Translations under genes and position numbers: made by a program
Notes under the pieces: model-generated
What the model saw: the letters and a program-made list of their open reading frames with translations, nothing else
Databases searched by the model: none
What the model was told of the DNA's origin: nothing
Shown here: one piece after another, positions 26,848 to 39,102 of the stretch
Layout of the letters: each line of letters begins with the position of its first letter
How positions within the stretch are numbered: the first letter of the stretch is position 1
Source of the DNA: Pseudoroseicyclus aestuarii
Lineage (GTDB): Bacteria > Pseudomonadota > Alphaproteobacteria > Rhodobacterales > Rhodobacteraceae
DNA length: 64,000 nt
Assembly: GCF_003217255.1 (NCBI RefSeq)
Contig: NZ_QJTE01000004.1
Span: 1 to 64,000, forward strand
Direction: 5' to 3'

Positions 26848-28566
26848 ATGCGATTGAAGACCGCCCTTCTGGGCGCCGCCGCGCTGACCGCGCTGGCACC
26901 CGCCGCCATGGCGCAACCGACCGAGCGCGGCGCCTCGGGCCACCTGGGCCTGTTCTACTGGCAGGCGCCCTCCGTGCTGAACCCTTATCTGTCGGCCGGC
27001 ACCAAGGATCTTGAAGCCTCGTCCCTGATGCTCGAGCCGCTGGCCCGCTACGACGAGAACGGGACCATGGTGCCCTACCTCGCCGCCGAGATCCCGACGG
27101 TCGAGAACGGCGGCGTGTCCGAGGATCTGACCTCGATCACCTGGACGCTGGCCGAGGGCGTCCTGTGGTCCGACGGCAGCCCGCTGACCGCCGAGGACGT
27201 GCGCTTCACCTGGGAATACTGCACCGCCGAGGGCGGCGGCTGCGCCCAGCTCGCCAAGTTCGAGGGCGTGACCGATGTCGAGGTCGTGGACGACCAGACC
27301 GTGACGGTGCGGTTCGACGGCCCGCAACCCAACCCCTACACCGCCTTCGTCGGCTACCAGGGCCCGATCCTGAATCACGAGCAATTCGCCGACTGCCTCG
27401 GCCCGGCGGCGCCGCAATGCACCGAGGCGAACTTCGGACCGATCGGCACCGGCCCCTATGTCGTCACCGACTTCCGGCCCAATGACGTCGTCCAGCTCGA
27501 GGCGAACGAGAATTATCGCGACGCCTCGAAGCCCTATTTCGCGACCGTGACGATGAAGGGCGGCGGCGATGCCACCGCCGCGGCGCGCGCCGTTCTGGAG
27601 ACCGGCGAATACGACTACGCCTGGAACCTGCAGCTGGCGCCCGATGTCCTCGAGGGCATGGTCGAGGGCGGCACAGGCCAGCTGAACACCGCCTTCGGCG
27701 CCTCGGTCGAGCGGATCGAAGCGAACCTGACCGATGCCTCGCCCGACCTGCCCGAGGGCGAACGCTCTACCGTGGCGCATCCGCATCCCTTCCTCACCGA
27801 TCCGGCGGTGCGCGAGGCGCTGTCGATGGCCATCGACCGGACGCTGCTGACCGAGATCGGCTATGGCGAGGCCGGCCGCCCGACCTGCGACCTGGTGCCG
27901 GCGCCGGAACTCTACGCCTCGGGGAACACCGACTGCATCGAGCAGGATCTCGAGGGCGCGATGCAGATGCTGGAAGAGGCCGGCTATACCGACACGAACG
28001 GCGACGGCGTGCGCGAGACCCCCGATGGCGAGCCGCTGGAGATGCTGTACCAGACCTCCACCAACGCCGTGCGCCAGGACTACCAGGCGCTGATCAAGGA
28101 GTGGTGGGAGCAGATCGGCTTCTCGGTCGAGCTGCGCAACATCGACAGCTCGGTCTTCTTCGGCGGCGATCCGGGCAGCCCGGACACCTTCCAGCGCTTC
28201 TACGCGGACGTCGAAATGTACACCAACACCTTCGACGGCACCGATCCGCAGGCTTATCTCTCGGCCTATACCTGCAACAAGATCCCCTCGCCCGACAGCG
28301 CCTGGGTCGGCGAGAACATCAACCGCTACTGCTCCGAGGACTACGACGCGCTGATCGCCGAGCTGGGCGAGACCGCCGATCTCGACGAGCGTGGGCGCAT
28401 CGCCAAGCAGATGAACGACATGCTCACCAACCAGAGCCACATCATCATCCCGCTCACCGCCCGCGGCGAGCTGTCGGGGGTCGCCAATTCCCTTGGCGGG
28501 GTGAAGCTGAACGCCTGGGACAGCGAGCTGTGGAACATCGCCGACTGGTACCGGATCGAAGGCTGA
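26848..28566 (+). CDS. Peptide ABC transporter periplasmic substrate-binding protein
   Basis: This 572-residue class C (SBP family 5) binding protein captures peptides or similar solutes in the periplasm. The ATG at 26848 has AGGGAGA upstream and opens a signal peptide (MRLKTALLGAAALTALAPAAMAQ); the ATG at 26824 would add eight residues before it. ITWTLAEGVLWSDGSPLTAEDVRFTWE is the family signature. Four Cys pairs in the middle are consistent with a periplasmic location. The bound ligand cannot be told; dipeptides, oligopeptides and opines are all possible. Confidence 0.93.
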   Translation: MRLKTALLGAAALTALAPAAMAQPTERGASGHLGLFYWQAPSVLNPYLSAGTKDLEASSLMLEPLARYDENGTMVPYLAAEIPTVENGGVSEDLTSITWTLAEGVLWSDGSPLTAEDVRFTWEYCTAEGGGCAQLAKFEGVTDVEVVDDQTVTVRFDGPQPNPYTAFVGYQGPILNHEQFADCLGPAAPQCTEANFGPIGTGPYVVTDFRPNDVVQLEANENYRDASKPYFATVTMKGGGDATAAARAVLETGEYDYAWNLQLAPDVLEGMVEGGTGQLNTAFGASVERIEANLTDASPDLPEGERSTVAHPHPFLTDPAVREALSMAIDRTLLTEIGYGEAGRPTCDLVPAPELYASGNTDCIEQDLEGAMQMLEEAGYTDTNGDGVRETPDGEPLEMLYQTSTNAVRQDYQALIKEWWEQIGFSVELRNIDSSVFFGGDPGSPDTFQRFYADVEMYTNTFDGTDPQAYLSAYTCNKIPSPDSAWVGENINRYCSEDYDALIAELGETADLDERGRIAKQMNDMLTNQSHIIIPLTARGELSGVANSLGGVKLNAWDSELWNIADWYRIEG

Positions 28567-28657
28567 TCCTTGGGGCGGCGGGCCGACCGCCTGCCGCCCT
28601 GCCCCGTTCCGGGGCCCGCCCCGGTCCCGCCACGCCAGACACGACAAGGCGCAGCCC

Positions 28658-29665
28658 ATGCTCACCTACACCATACGGCGGCTGATCCTGGCGATCCCGA
28701 CGCTGCTCTTCATCGGCCTCGTGATCTTCCTGCTGCTCGACCTCGCGCCCGGCGATCCGATGGCGCAGATGCCGCTGTCGATCCCGCCCGAGGTGCGCGA
28801 GCAGATGCGCGAGGCGCTGGGAATGAACGAGCCCGTCTGGGTGCGCTTCTACCTCTGGCTCTACCAGTTCTTCGTGGTCGAGCCCCAGGTGATCTTCGAC
28901 GCGATCTTCGGCACCGGCTTCGCCGAGGACAAGCTGAGGATCCTGTCCTGGCAGTTCCGCTCTCCGGTGATGGACATCATCGCCCAGCGGGTGCCGCAGA
29001 CCCTTTGGGTCGTGGGTCTTGCCTATGTCGTCGGCGTCGTGATCGCCGTGCCGATCGGCATCGTCTCGGCGGTGCGGCAGTATTCCATTTTCGACAACAT
29101 CGGCACATTCGTCTCGATGGTCGGCTTCTCGGTGCCGACCTTCTTCACCGGGGTGCTGCTGATCGTCATCTTCTCGGTCCAGCTGGGCTGGTTCCCCTCG
29201 ATCTACGATACCACGCTGGTGGTGACCGGCTGGGACAGCTTCCTCGCGCAGCTGCGGCAGATGGTGATGCCGGTCTTCGTGCTGGCGCTGTACAATGCCG
29301 CGCAGATCAGCCGCTTCATGCGCGCCTCGATGCTGGACAACATGGACCAGGACTACGTCCGCACCGCCCGCGCCAAGGGCATGGACGAGCGCGTCGTGGT
29401 GCTGCGCCACGTGCTGCGCAACTCGATGATCCCGGTCATCACGGTGATCGCCCTCGGCGTGCCGCAGGTCTTCGGCGGCGCCATCATCACCGAGCAGGTG
29501 TTCAAGGTGAACGGTCTCGGCCAGCTGCTGATCACCGCGATCCAGGCGAACGATCTGCCGATGGTGCAGACGCTGACCTTCATGTTCGCCGTGCTGATCG
29601 TCCTGTTCAACCTGATCGCCGACGTCCTTTACGGCGTGCTCGACCCGAGGATCCGCTATGACTGA
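28658..29665 (+). CDS. Peptide ABC transporter permease (DppB/OppB type)
   Basis: A 335-residue inner-membrane permease with about six transmembrane helices, the first at residues 9-29. The long periplasmic loop after helix 1 (GDPMAQMPLSIPPEVREQM) is typical of OppB. The EAA loop is DYVRTARAKGMDERVVVLRHVLRNSM, which contacts the ATPases. It lies 91 bp past the binding protein and overlaps the next permease by 8 bp. Confidence 0.95.
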   Translation: MLTYTIRRLILAIPTLLFIGLVIFLLLDLAPGDPMAQMPLSIPPEVREQMREALGMNEPVWVRFYLWLYQFFVVEPQVIFDAIFGTGFAEDKLRILSWQFRSPVMDIIAQRVPQTLWVVGLAYVVGVVIAVPIGIVSAVRQYSIFDNIGTFVSMVGFSVPTFFTGVLLIVIFSVQLGWFPSIYDTTLVVTGWDSFLAQLRQMVMPVFVLALYNAAQISRFMRASMLDNMDQDYVRTARAKGMDERVVVLRHVLRNSMIPVITVIALGVPQVFGGAIITEQVFKVNGLGQLLITAIQANDLPMVQTLTFMFAVLIVLFNLIADVLYGVLDPRIRYD

Positions 29666-30692
29666 CCGCCTCGATGCCGAACCCGCCCGCGGCGCCGACC
29701 ACGGCACCGAAAGTCTGCACATGGTGCCCGCCGGGGCCGTGCCCGGCGGCATGGCCGCCGAGGGCGGCAGCCGCATCGTCACCCGCAGCCAGTGGTGGGA
29801 CGTCTGGGACCAGTTCCGCCGCCACAGGGGCGCGATGATCGGCGCCGCCTTCCTGATCTTCATCACCCTCTTCGTGATCTTCGGCCCCTGGATCTGGCGG
29901 GTCGATCCCGGCGCGCTCGACATCCGCAACAAGGACTGGCGGCCCGTCTACTTCCTGCTCTGGAACGGCGAGGCGAAAGCCGGCTTCGCCCATCCCCTGG
30001 GCACCGACAACCTCGGGCGGGACACGCTGGCCAACCTGATCCAGGGCGGGCGCGTCAGCATGGCCGTCGGCTGGGCCGCGATGCTGCTGAGCCTGATCCT
30101 CGGCACCGCCATCGGGGTGCTCGCGGGCTACTTCCGGGCGCTGGACGGCCTTCTGATGCGGTTCACCGACCTCGTCCTCGCGCTGCCGATCCTGCCGCTG
30201 CTGCTGGTCATGATGCTGCTCTTCCGCGAGCCGCTGCGCGGCGCCTTCGGCCCCGAGGCGGGCATCTTCATCCTGATCGTGACGGTGATCGGCATCACCT
30301 CGTGGATGCAGGCGGCGCGCATCGTGCGCGGCGACGTGCTCGCGCTGAAGGAGCGGGAGTTCGTGCTGGCCTCGCGCTCCATCGGCACGCCCGCGCACCG
30401 GATGATCGGGCGGCACATCCTGCCCAACGTGATGTCGCCGATCATGGTCTCGGCCACGCTGGGTCTGGCCAATGCGATCATCACCGAAAGCGCGCTGTCC
30501 TTCCTCGGGCTCGGCTTTCCGTCGGACTTCCCGACCTGGGGCAAGCTGCTCTTCGACAGCGTCGACCGCATGGCGGACTACCCCGAGAGGGTGATCTGGC
30601 CCGGCCTCGCGATCTCGCTCACGGTGCTGAGCGTGAACTACATCGGTGACGGGCTGCGCGACGCGCTCGATCCGCGTATCCGCGGGCAGTAG
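29658..30692 (+). CDS. Peptide ABC transporter permease (DppC/OppC type)
   Basis: The 344-residue second permease. A roughly 50-residue cytoplasmic N-terminus (ending near SQWWDVWDQFRRHRG) precedes the first membrane segment (AMIGAAFLIFITLFVIFGPWIW). The OppC signature GTDNLGRDTLANLIQGGRVS follows, and the EAA loop is EFVLASRSIGTPAHRMIGRHILPNV. It is the last gene of the operon and is followed by a hairpin before the convergent ferredoxin gene. Confidence 0.95.
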   Translation: MTDRLDAEPARGADHGTESLHMVPAGAVPGGMAAEGGSRIVTRSQWWDVWDQFRRHRGAMIGAAFLIFITLFVIFGPWIWRVDPGALDIRNKDWRPVYFLLWNGEAKAGFAHPLGTDNLGRDTLANLIQGGRVSMAVGWAAMLLSLILGTAIGVLAGYFRALDGLLMRFTDLVLALPILPLLLVMMLLFREPLRGAFGPEAGIFILIVTVIGITSWMQAARIVRGDVLALKEREFVLASRSIGTPAHRMIGRHILPNVMSPIMVSATLGLANAIITESALSFLGLGFPSDFPTWGKLLFDSVDRMADYPERVIWPGLAISLTVLSVNYIGDGLRDALDPRIRGQ

Positions 30693-30697
30693 CGGGG

Positions 30698-30733
30698 CCG
30701 GGCAGCACGCCGTGGAGGCGGCGGTGCTGCCGG
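30698..30733. terminator. Hairpin between peptide-transporter operon and ferredoxin
   Basis: GCAGCAC at 30702-30708 pairs with GTGCTGC at 30724-30730, with extra G/C pairs outside. It sits between two convergent stops and probably serves both. No T run is visible. Confidence 0.4.
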
Positions 30734-30743
30734 CGCTCGCGGC

Positions 30744-33835
<3,092 letters not shown>

Positions 33836-33843
33836 CCGTCCAA

Positions 33844-33865
33844 GGGCGCGCGTCACTGCGCGCCC
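33844..33865 (+). terminator. Hairpin after the dehydrogenase gene
   Basis: GGGCGCGC, six-base loop, GCGCGCCC, starting 8 bp past the stop codon; no T tract follows. It is probably the end of the two-gene operon. Confidence 0.55.
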
Positions 33866-34085
33866 AACCCTCCAACCCGGTCTTCAGGTCGGACGGAGCA
33901 GAGCTAGCTGCCTCAACTTCTGGCATTTCCAATCGAAAGGGGCCCGAGACGGACCAGTCGTAGCGCAGAAGACGCGCCGCCTGGCGAGCAGCCGCGCCTG
34001 TCGGCCCTGACGCGATTCCGTCGTCGACCGTCCAGTCCGACAGGACCTTTAGATCTGTCGTTCAGCCACAGCGCGGCATCGAACG

Positions 34086-34224
34086 CGTCCAGCCCGCGAC
34101 GACCTTGCGGCACCCTACCCCGCCGCAGCCGCTATCGGCCCTTAGCAGCCATTCGCCGGTCGGTACATCGCTGCAGCGCAGCTTCACCAATCCGCACGTT
34201 CGCGCAGCGCGCAGCATCTCCATC
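34086..34224. repeat. 46-bp tandem repeat array A with terminal module
   Basis: This is the shortest and most decayed of four related arrays. Units start at 34086 and 34132 (CTATCGGCCCTTAGCAGCC), and the terminal module starts 47 bp later at 34179 (CAGCTTCACCAATCCGCACG against CGGCTTCCCCAAACCGGACC in the others), ending in GCAGCATC. The remainder of 33866-34349 has no convincing gene. A GGACCTTTAG near 34043 may be an older unit out of phase. Confidence 0.7.
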
Positions 34225-34349
34225 ACCCCAATGAACGCTTTGCGGACGAAGCCGCCGTTCGTACACGTGCCCGACCCGCTTAGTGAGCATTCGACCCGGG
34301 TATCTGCGTCGATCTATTTGGAAGGATGGGTACCGAGCTGCGTCGGAGA

Positions 34350-35282
34350 TTACGGTGCTTCGCCAAGGTCCTCAGTCATCCAGCGGGCTTCCTCCATCGC
34401 GCTTCGCCCAAAGTGTCTTCGGAAGTCGCGACTGAACTGGGAGGCACTCTGGTAGCCGACCTTCGTCGCAACACTGGCAACGGAGCCGTGGTTGCGCGTG
34501 ATCATCAGCCGTGCCTCGTGCAGGCGCATTGCCTTGATATAGCGGACCGGCGAGGTGCCTGTCAGCTGCTTGAAGTGAGCGTGATAGCAGGGAATGCTCA
34601 TCCCGGCCGCGGCGGCCAGATCGGGCACCGAGAGGCTGGTGGTGAAGCTTTGCCGGATCCGCCCCAAGCTTTCGACTATGCGTCCGGAGGGCCCACCTTG
34701 GCGCAGAGCAGCCCGAAGGGCACCGCCCTGCGGCCCGACGAGCACGCGGTAATGCAGCTCCCGCAGCAGCCCCGGGCCCAGGATCTCCCCTTCCTGCGGA
34801 TCCGCAAGCGCGGCTAGGACCCTGCCCAGAAGCTCATGCATCCGAGCGTCCATGCGGCTCGAAACGAGGCTCCGGGCCTGCGCTGGCACCGTCTTTCCCA
34901 CGGCGTCAAGCGCGACGGCGATTTCGGCGGCAAGTTGCAGATCGAACTCGAGATAGAGCGCCAGCAAGGGCCGATCGGGATCAGCCTGGGAGGCCATGCG
35001 GAACGGCACGGGAACCGAGACGGCAAGATAGTGATCGGCATCGTAGCGATAGACATTCCCGTCCAGAAAGCCCTGCTTGGCGCCCTGCAGCACAAAGACC
35101 GCGCCGGGCCGGTAGAGGACCGGGACGTCCTCGAGGACGGTTTCCGAGCGCAGAATGCGCAGGCCGGGCAATGCCGTTCGGTTGTACCCCGCGCTAGGCG
35201 CGAGCTCTGATGCCTGGGCGAGGAAAGTGCTGTTTTTCATAGGATCGGGCAAACCTGCGAGAGGATCAGCCGTGTTCGGCAT
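34350..35282 (-). CDS. AraC-family transcriptional regulator
   Basis: A protein of about 310 residues with an N-terminal AraC_N-type sensor domain (the segment RPGAVFVLQGAKQGFLDG, then YLAVSVPVPFRMAS) and a C-terminal double HTH (LSVPDLAAAAGMSIPCYHAHFKQLTG, VRYIKAMRLHEARLMI, VGYQSASQFSRDFRRHFG). It belongs to the group usually found beside a short-chain or aldo/keto reductase. The start is uncertain: ATG 35282 is used here, a TTG at 35297 and an ATG at 35240 are alternatives, and none has a strong ribosome site. It is divergent from the SDR gene with about 54 bp between, so it likely controls that gene. Confidence 0.9.
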   Translation of the reverse strand: MPNTADPLAGLPDPMKNSTFLAQASELAPSAGYNRTALPGLRILRSETVLEDVPVLYRPGAVFVLQGAKQGFLDGNVYRYDADHYLAVSVPVPFRMASQADPDRPLLALYLEFDLQLAAEIAVALDAVGKTVPAQARSLVSSRMDARMHELLGRVLAALADPQEGEILGPGLLRELHYRVLVGPQGGALRAALRQGGPSGRIVESLGRIRQSFTTSLSVPDLAAAAGMSIPCYHAHFKQLTGTSPVRYIKAMRLHEARLMITRNHGSVASVATKVGYQSASQFSRDFRRHFGRSAMEEARWMTEDLGEAP

Positions 35283-35336
35283 GGTCGATCCAGACAATCT
35301 GTCAATTCACCAAACCACGCAAGCGAGGGCCTCTTC

Positions 35337-36164
35337 ATGTCAGGCAAGACTTTCTTCATTACCGGCGCCAATTCGGGGTTCGGATATGCAATCGCCCGCG
35401 CGGCTTTGAAAGCCGGACACAAAGTGATCGGCACGGTCCGCTCCGATGCAGCGCGGGCCTCGCTCCTCGAACGCCTTCCCGACGTTCATCCGATTCTTTG
35501 CGACGTCACCGATTTTGATCGTATCGACGCGGTGGTCAGCCGAACGGAGGCAGACTTCGGCCCGGTCGATGTCCTCGTGAACAATGCCGGTTATGGGCAC
35601 GAGGGTGTGCTGGAGGAATCCACCCTGTCCGAGTTGCAGCGAAAGTTGGACGTCAACGTCTTCGGAGCGGTCGCGGTGGCCAAGGCCTTTCTGCCCCGGT
35701 TTCGCCAGCGCCGAGCCGGTTTGATCCTTAACGTCACTTCGATGGGAGGTCTGATCACAATGCCCGGGATCGCCTATTACTGTGGTAGCAAGTTCGCCTT
35801 GCAGGGCATCTCCGAGGTCATGCGCAGCGAGATGGCGCCATTCGGGGTGCATGTAACGGCACTCTGCCCCGGCTCCTTCCGCACCGACTGGGCAGGTCGA
35901 TCCATGGTTCGGAGCGAACGCTCCATCAGCGATTACGACAGCATCTTCGACCCGATCCGCCAAGCGCGGCGGAAAAAGCACGGTGCTCAGCTCGGCGACC
36001 CCGATAAGCTGGCCGAAGCCGTTCTCGGCCTCGTGATGTCGGACACTCCCCCGCCGCAGCTCCTGCTCGGCAGTGACGCACTCGGCCTTGTCCGGAACCG
36101 GCTTCAGGCAATGCTCGAGGAAATCGATGACTGGAAGGCCGTCACCTGCTCCACCGACGGCTGA
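35337..36164 (+). CDS. Short-chain dehydrogenase/reductase
   Basis: A 275-residue classical SDR. FFITGANSGFGYAIARAA is the cofactor loop, CDVTDFDRID the adenine-contact Asp, NNAGYG the central motif, and SMGG with YYCGSKFAL supplies the catalytic Ser, Tyr and Lys. The C-terminal extension is typical of the SDR_c family that often accompanies AraC regulators. The substrate is unknown; control by the divergent AraC protein is likely. Confidence 0.93.
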   Translation: MSGKTFFITGANSGFGYAIARAALKAGHKVIGTVRSDAARASLLERLPDVHPILCDVTDFDRIDAVVSRTEADFGPVDVLVNNAGYGHEGVLEESTLSELQRKLDVNVFGAVAVAKAFLPRFRQRRAGLILNVTSMGGLITMPGIAYYCGSKFALQGISEVMRSEMAPFGVHVTALCPGSFRTDWAGRSMVRSERSISDYDSIFDPIRQARRKKHGAQLGDPDKLAEAVLGLVMSDTPPPQLLLGSDALGLVRNRLQAMLEEIDDWKAVTCSTDG

Positions 36165-36321
36165 AAGCACGCGACGACCGTTTAACTTCGGGCCCGGAGC
36201 CGCTAAGTCACCGGGCTCGACTTCGCCTTTTGAAGCACAGGTCAAGATCGACTGCTCTGGGTCCATGCGGACATGCGGCAGCGCAGGAAGACGGGAGCAT
36301 TCATGATCAACTTCCCCGTCG

Positions 36322-36552
36322 CTGACGGCCCTAACCGGACGTTCGACCCCCTGTCCGACCCCGGTTGCTTTTGGCCCGAAGCCGCCGTTCGAGCTCCTGA
36401 TCAAGCGCAGCCGCTATCGGCCCAAAGCGGACATCTAGCGTCCAGATTGGCCGCGACCGCTTCCGGCCCAAACCGATCATTTTCCAGGATCACCATTGCC
36501 GCAGCGCGGCTTCCCCATACCGGACCTTCATGGCACCGCGCAGCATAGTCCA
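36322..36552. repeat. 46-bp tandem repeat array B with terminal module
   Basis: Units begin at 36322, 36368, 36414 and 36460, exactly 46 bp apart, each with a variant of CTATCGGCCC. The terminal module begins 47 bp later at 36507 (CGGCTTCCCCATACCGGACC) and runs into GCAGCATAGTCCAGGGCCC, then AGTGCGGAC. The last units are nearly identical to the last units of array C. The rest of the gap 36165-36735 shows no gene. Confidence 0.85.
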
Positions 36553-36735
36553 GGGCCCAGAGGTCAGCAGTGCGGACAAAGCAGACCTCCGCTGCGCATG
36601 GGTCAATGTCCGGTTCGGCGAGCCGTTCAACAAACGGTAGTTTTTGAAACCTTGTGCGGACCTGGTGAACAGCTCATTTCGAACTTTCCCAAGAAAACGG
36701 TGTCACAAGTTGTTTCGAGCGCCTTTAAACTCGGA

Positions 36736-37356
36736 TCATGGGCAGGCACCCAAAGGTTGACGAACTGTCAGCGGTTTTTCGGCGTTAGCATGCGCCTCTT
36801 GTTCTGAAATGAACCCGACACGTGCCATCTCTGAAAGAACAAAATTGCGTCTCGATATTGCTCGGTCGCGCTCTCTAATTGGATGGAAAGCGGACGGCGC
36901 TTTCGGTATCCCTGCGAGAAATGCAGCTTCGTGAAGTTCTAAATCGATTGTGTTTTTTCCAAAATAGGCTGGCCCTGCCTGATCGATGCCAAAACACCCT
37001 TGGCCAAGAAAGACACGGTGAACATACCAATCCAGAATCTCTTCCCTCTCAAGCGTCTGAGAGAGCGCAAATGAAATGACACGTTTGTTGGGAAAGCTCG
37101 GCTCTGGATACCACCCGGCAACAAATAGAGGGATTGTCGATCGGCTAATAGACCTTTCAAAAAAGGTACGATCTTCAGCCGCTACGAAAGCGTTTACAAT
37201 CATAGCCGGTGCGGATGACCAGTCAGTCGCATCCAGCTCATATGCTGACCGGATTGCATCGGGCTCAAGAAAGGGAAATGTGTCGTCAGCAAGCGCGGCG
37301 GTTGAAACTGTAAAAATGGCTGCCGCTAGAAAAATTCTGGAATTAGATGTTATCAA
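36736..37356 (-). CDS. Secreted minimal GT51 (peptidoglycan glycosyltransferase)-like protein
   Basis: A 206-residue protein with a signal peptide (ITSNSRIFLAAAIFTVSTAALAD). It aligns by eye with the GT51 domain of penicillin-binding proteins and MtgA: IVNAFVAAEDRTFFERS holds the catalytic Glu of motif 1, and EEILDWYVHRVFLGQGCFGI and AYFGK, then HEAAFLAGIPKAPSAF, are the later motifs. The usual Gly-Ser-Thr-Ile-Thr-Gln-Gln motif and part of the membrane-inserted jaw are missing; NKRVISFALSQTLERE stands there instead. There is no transmembrane anchor and no transpeptidase domain. The gene has lower GC than the core and is flanked by repeat arrays B and C. It may be inactive, or may bind lipid II without polymerising it. 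Confidence 0.75.
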   Translation of the reverse strand: MITSNSRIFLAAAIFTVSTAALADDTFPFLEPDAIRSAYELDATDWSSAPAMIVNAFVAAEDRTFFERSISRSTIPLFVAGWYPEPSFPNKRVISFALSQTLEREEILDWYVHRVFLGQGCFGIDQAGPAYFGKNTIDLELHEAAFLAGIPKAPSAFHPIRERDRAISRRNFVLSEMARVGFISEQEAHANAEKPLTVRQPLGACP

Positions 37357-37665
37357 CGACCGCCCCTTTATTCGCGTTTTAGACCAACACTGGCTTTAAA
37401 ATTTCTCTCAAATCAATGGCCGCCTCGCCGGCACAGCGGGCCTTGTTCATATGCCAAGAACGTTCGTTTGTGGCACAAACCCAAACCACCTCAGTCCAAG
37501 CTGTCAAAAACCTCGTTTAATATTCGAGTGGTCACTGAAGGTTTTAGGTCGTTCTAAAAGTAACGGACATTCTTGCATAGCGCAACATCGGTCAAAGAGG
37601 GCTCAAACCGGAGTTGCGGCGGCGCAGCAGGGGTCAGCACCTGGTCGCCCCTCGCGCGTCGTCCG

Positions 37666-38035
37666 CTCCCGGCCCATTGCGGACCTTCGAGCCCCTTCCC
37701 AGCCGCGGTCGCTATCGGCCCTTAGCGGACCTTCGGGACCCTGCCCCGTCGGAGCTGCTATCAGGTCATTGCGGATCTTCGGGCCACTGCCCCGTCGCAG
37801 CCGCTCTCGGCCCTTAGCGGACATCTACGGGCTTGGCTGGACTGGTCTGCTCCCGGCCCTTAGTGGACCTTCCGGCCCCTGCCCCGCCGCAGCCGCTATC
37901 GGCCCAAAGCGGACATTTGGCGTCCAGATTGGCCGCAACCGCTTCCGGCCCTCAGCCGACCTTGGCCCGGCTCACCGTTGCCGCAGCGCGGCTTCCCCAA
38001 ACCGGACCTTCATTGCGTCCCGAAGCATCGTCCAA
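37666..38035. repeat. 46-bp tandem repeat array C, the longest
   Basis: Seven units start at 37666, 37712, 37758, 37804, 37850, 37896 and 37942, all exactly 46 bp apart. The core is CGGCCCTTAGCGGACCTTC, followed by a CCCTGCCCCGCCGCAGCCG half. The terminal module starts at 37989 (CGGCTTCCCCAAACCGGACC), 47 bp after the last unit, and continues through GAAGCATCGTCCAAGGCCCC to AGTGCGGAC near 38058. Because 46 is not a multiple of three, no reading frame repeats, so ORFs crossing it are artefacts. The rest of 37357-38337 is AT-richer DNA without a gene I can support. Confidence 0.9.
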
Positions 38036-38337
38036 GGCCCCGAGGTCCGCAGTGCGGACTAAGCTAGCTTTCGCCCTCGCCGTGTGGAGGCAGATACCCT
38101 TGTAGCGCTTGCTGAGGCAGCAAGCGCAACTCCGACGCCCAACCAAGCAATATTCCGTCATCTGTGAGGGGCGCGGGCGGTATCTCCTTCGCGCGGATCG
38201 CACTTCCCAATAAGCTGTAGCAAGTATATATTTTTCTGGCTTGTGGATGGTGCCAGATAAACCTGTGTTCAAATGCCTCTGTTCTATCTGCGTCAGCACG
38301 AATGTTTTCAAAGCAGTTAGATGAAAGGCAGGTTTAA

Positions 38338-39102
38338 TTGTCGGGAACTACTAAAATTCTAGCTCAAGAGTCGCTCATGTGTGGCTTGCGAAGATTACCT
38401 ATCGCTGGACCAGCTGTAGAGGTCGTGGAAAACGTTGCAAGGCGTCGAGAGATGGCCGCCTTACATGCTCGAATCGAATCAGTAGAGATTGAAATGAGCA
38501 ACTGGAGCATCGCAATGCGCGATCTAGTGCGACAAACTATATCTGATGCAATGCAGGAACTATCAAAGCCTAACGCTGACGGCGACACTCTTACAAGCGT
38601 GATCCGCGAGCTCAGAGAGATGAACGAGCATGGATACCACGCCGCTCTTTTTGAGGGATTGTTTAAGACGAGCGCGCACTATACGGCATTAATGCGTCAA
38701 CCCGAAAACTATGGCCTCATCTTGGACGACAGAAGTTCTTTGCCACGTGGAACAGTTCCAATTCTTCTTGAGTTGGACAAGACTCGACTGGTTGCTCTCC
38801 CGCCAGCATCTATTGCCCTGCTTCTTTCTTCGGCCGTCGGGATTAGGTCTCGATTGATAGTTTCAGAGGATATCTGGGCCATTCCTGCAGATCGAAAAAG
38901 TATATGGGAGCTTCAGCCTGAGGAAACTTATCTTAACCCGCCGATCAAATACTCATGCCCGGAATGCAATCGGCCCTGCAACCCCCCTATTATTGATGGA
39001 ATGGATAGGTCCATCTGGGACTGCCCACACTGCGGAAGACTTCAATATAATAATACAACCTTTAACCACCCGATTTTTCAAAATTGGCCTAAGCCAAAAT
39101 AG
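38338..39102 (+). CDS. Unknown protein with coiled coil and C-terminal zinc ribbon
   Basis: A low-GC gene (hand count 26 G+C in 60 for 38521-38580). The ORF opens with TTG 38338, preceded by AAGGCAGG; ATG 38377 is an alternative. The N-terminus (LRRLPIAGPAVEVVENVARR) looks like an amphipathic or membrane-binding helix, then residues about 35-85 form a likely coiled coil (REMAALHARIESVEIEMSNW). The middle is an unrecognised alpha/beta region with a hydrophobic stretch (LVALPPASIALLLSSAVGI). The C-terminus has CPECNRPC and CPHCGRLQ, a four-Cys zinc ribbon. I know no named family. It stands alone between arrays C and D. Confidence 0.65.
   Translation: MSGTTKILAQESLMCGLRRLPIAGPAVEVVENVARRREMAALHARIESVEIEMSNWSIAMRDLVRQTISDAMQELSKPNADGDTLTSVIRELREMNEHGYHAALFEGLFKTSAHYTALMRQPENYGLILDDRSSLPRGTVPILLELDKTRLVALPPASIALLLSSAVGIRSRLIVSEDIWAIPADRKSIWELQPEETYLNPPIKYSCPECNRPCNPPIIDGMDRSIWDCPHCGRLQYNNTTFNHPIFQNWPKPK

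Noticed and set aside
37666-38035. Possible CRISPR array
   Set aside because: The 46-bp units are directly adjacent with no unique spacers, and units diverge from each other. No cas genes are present.
37451-38062. ORF of about 200 codons across array C, and similar ORFs across arrays B and D
   Set aside because: They run through a repeat whose period is not a multiple of three. Composition is Arg/Pro/Ser-rich with no initiation signal; they are artefacts.
37952-38311. Minus-strand ORF of 119 codons
   Set aside because: Half of it is antisense to array C; no ribosome site or recognisable domain, and Arg/Cys-rich composition as in chance frames.
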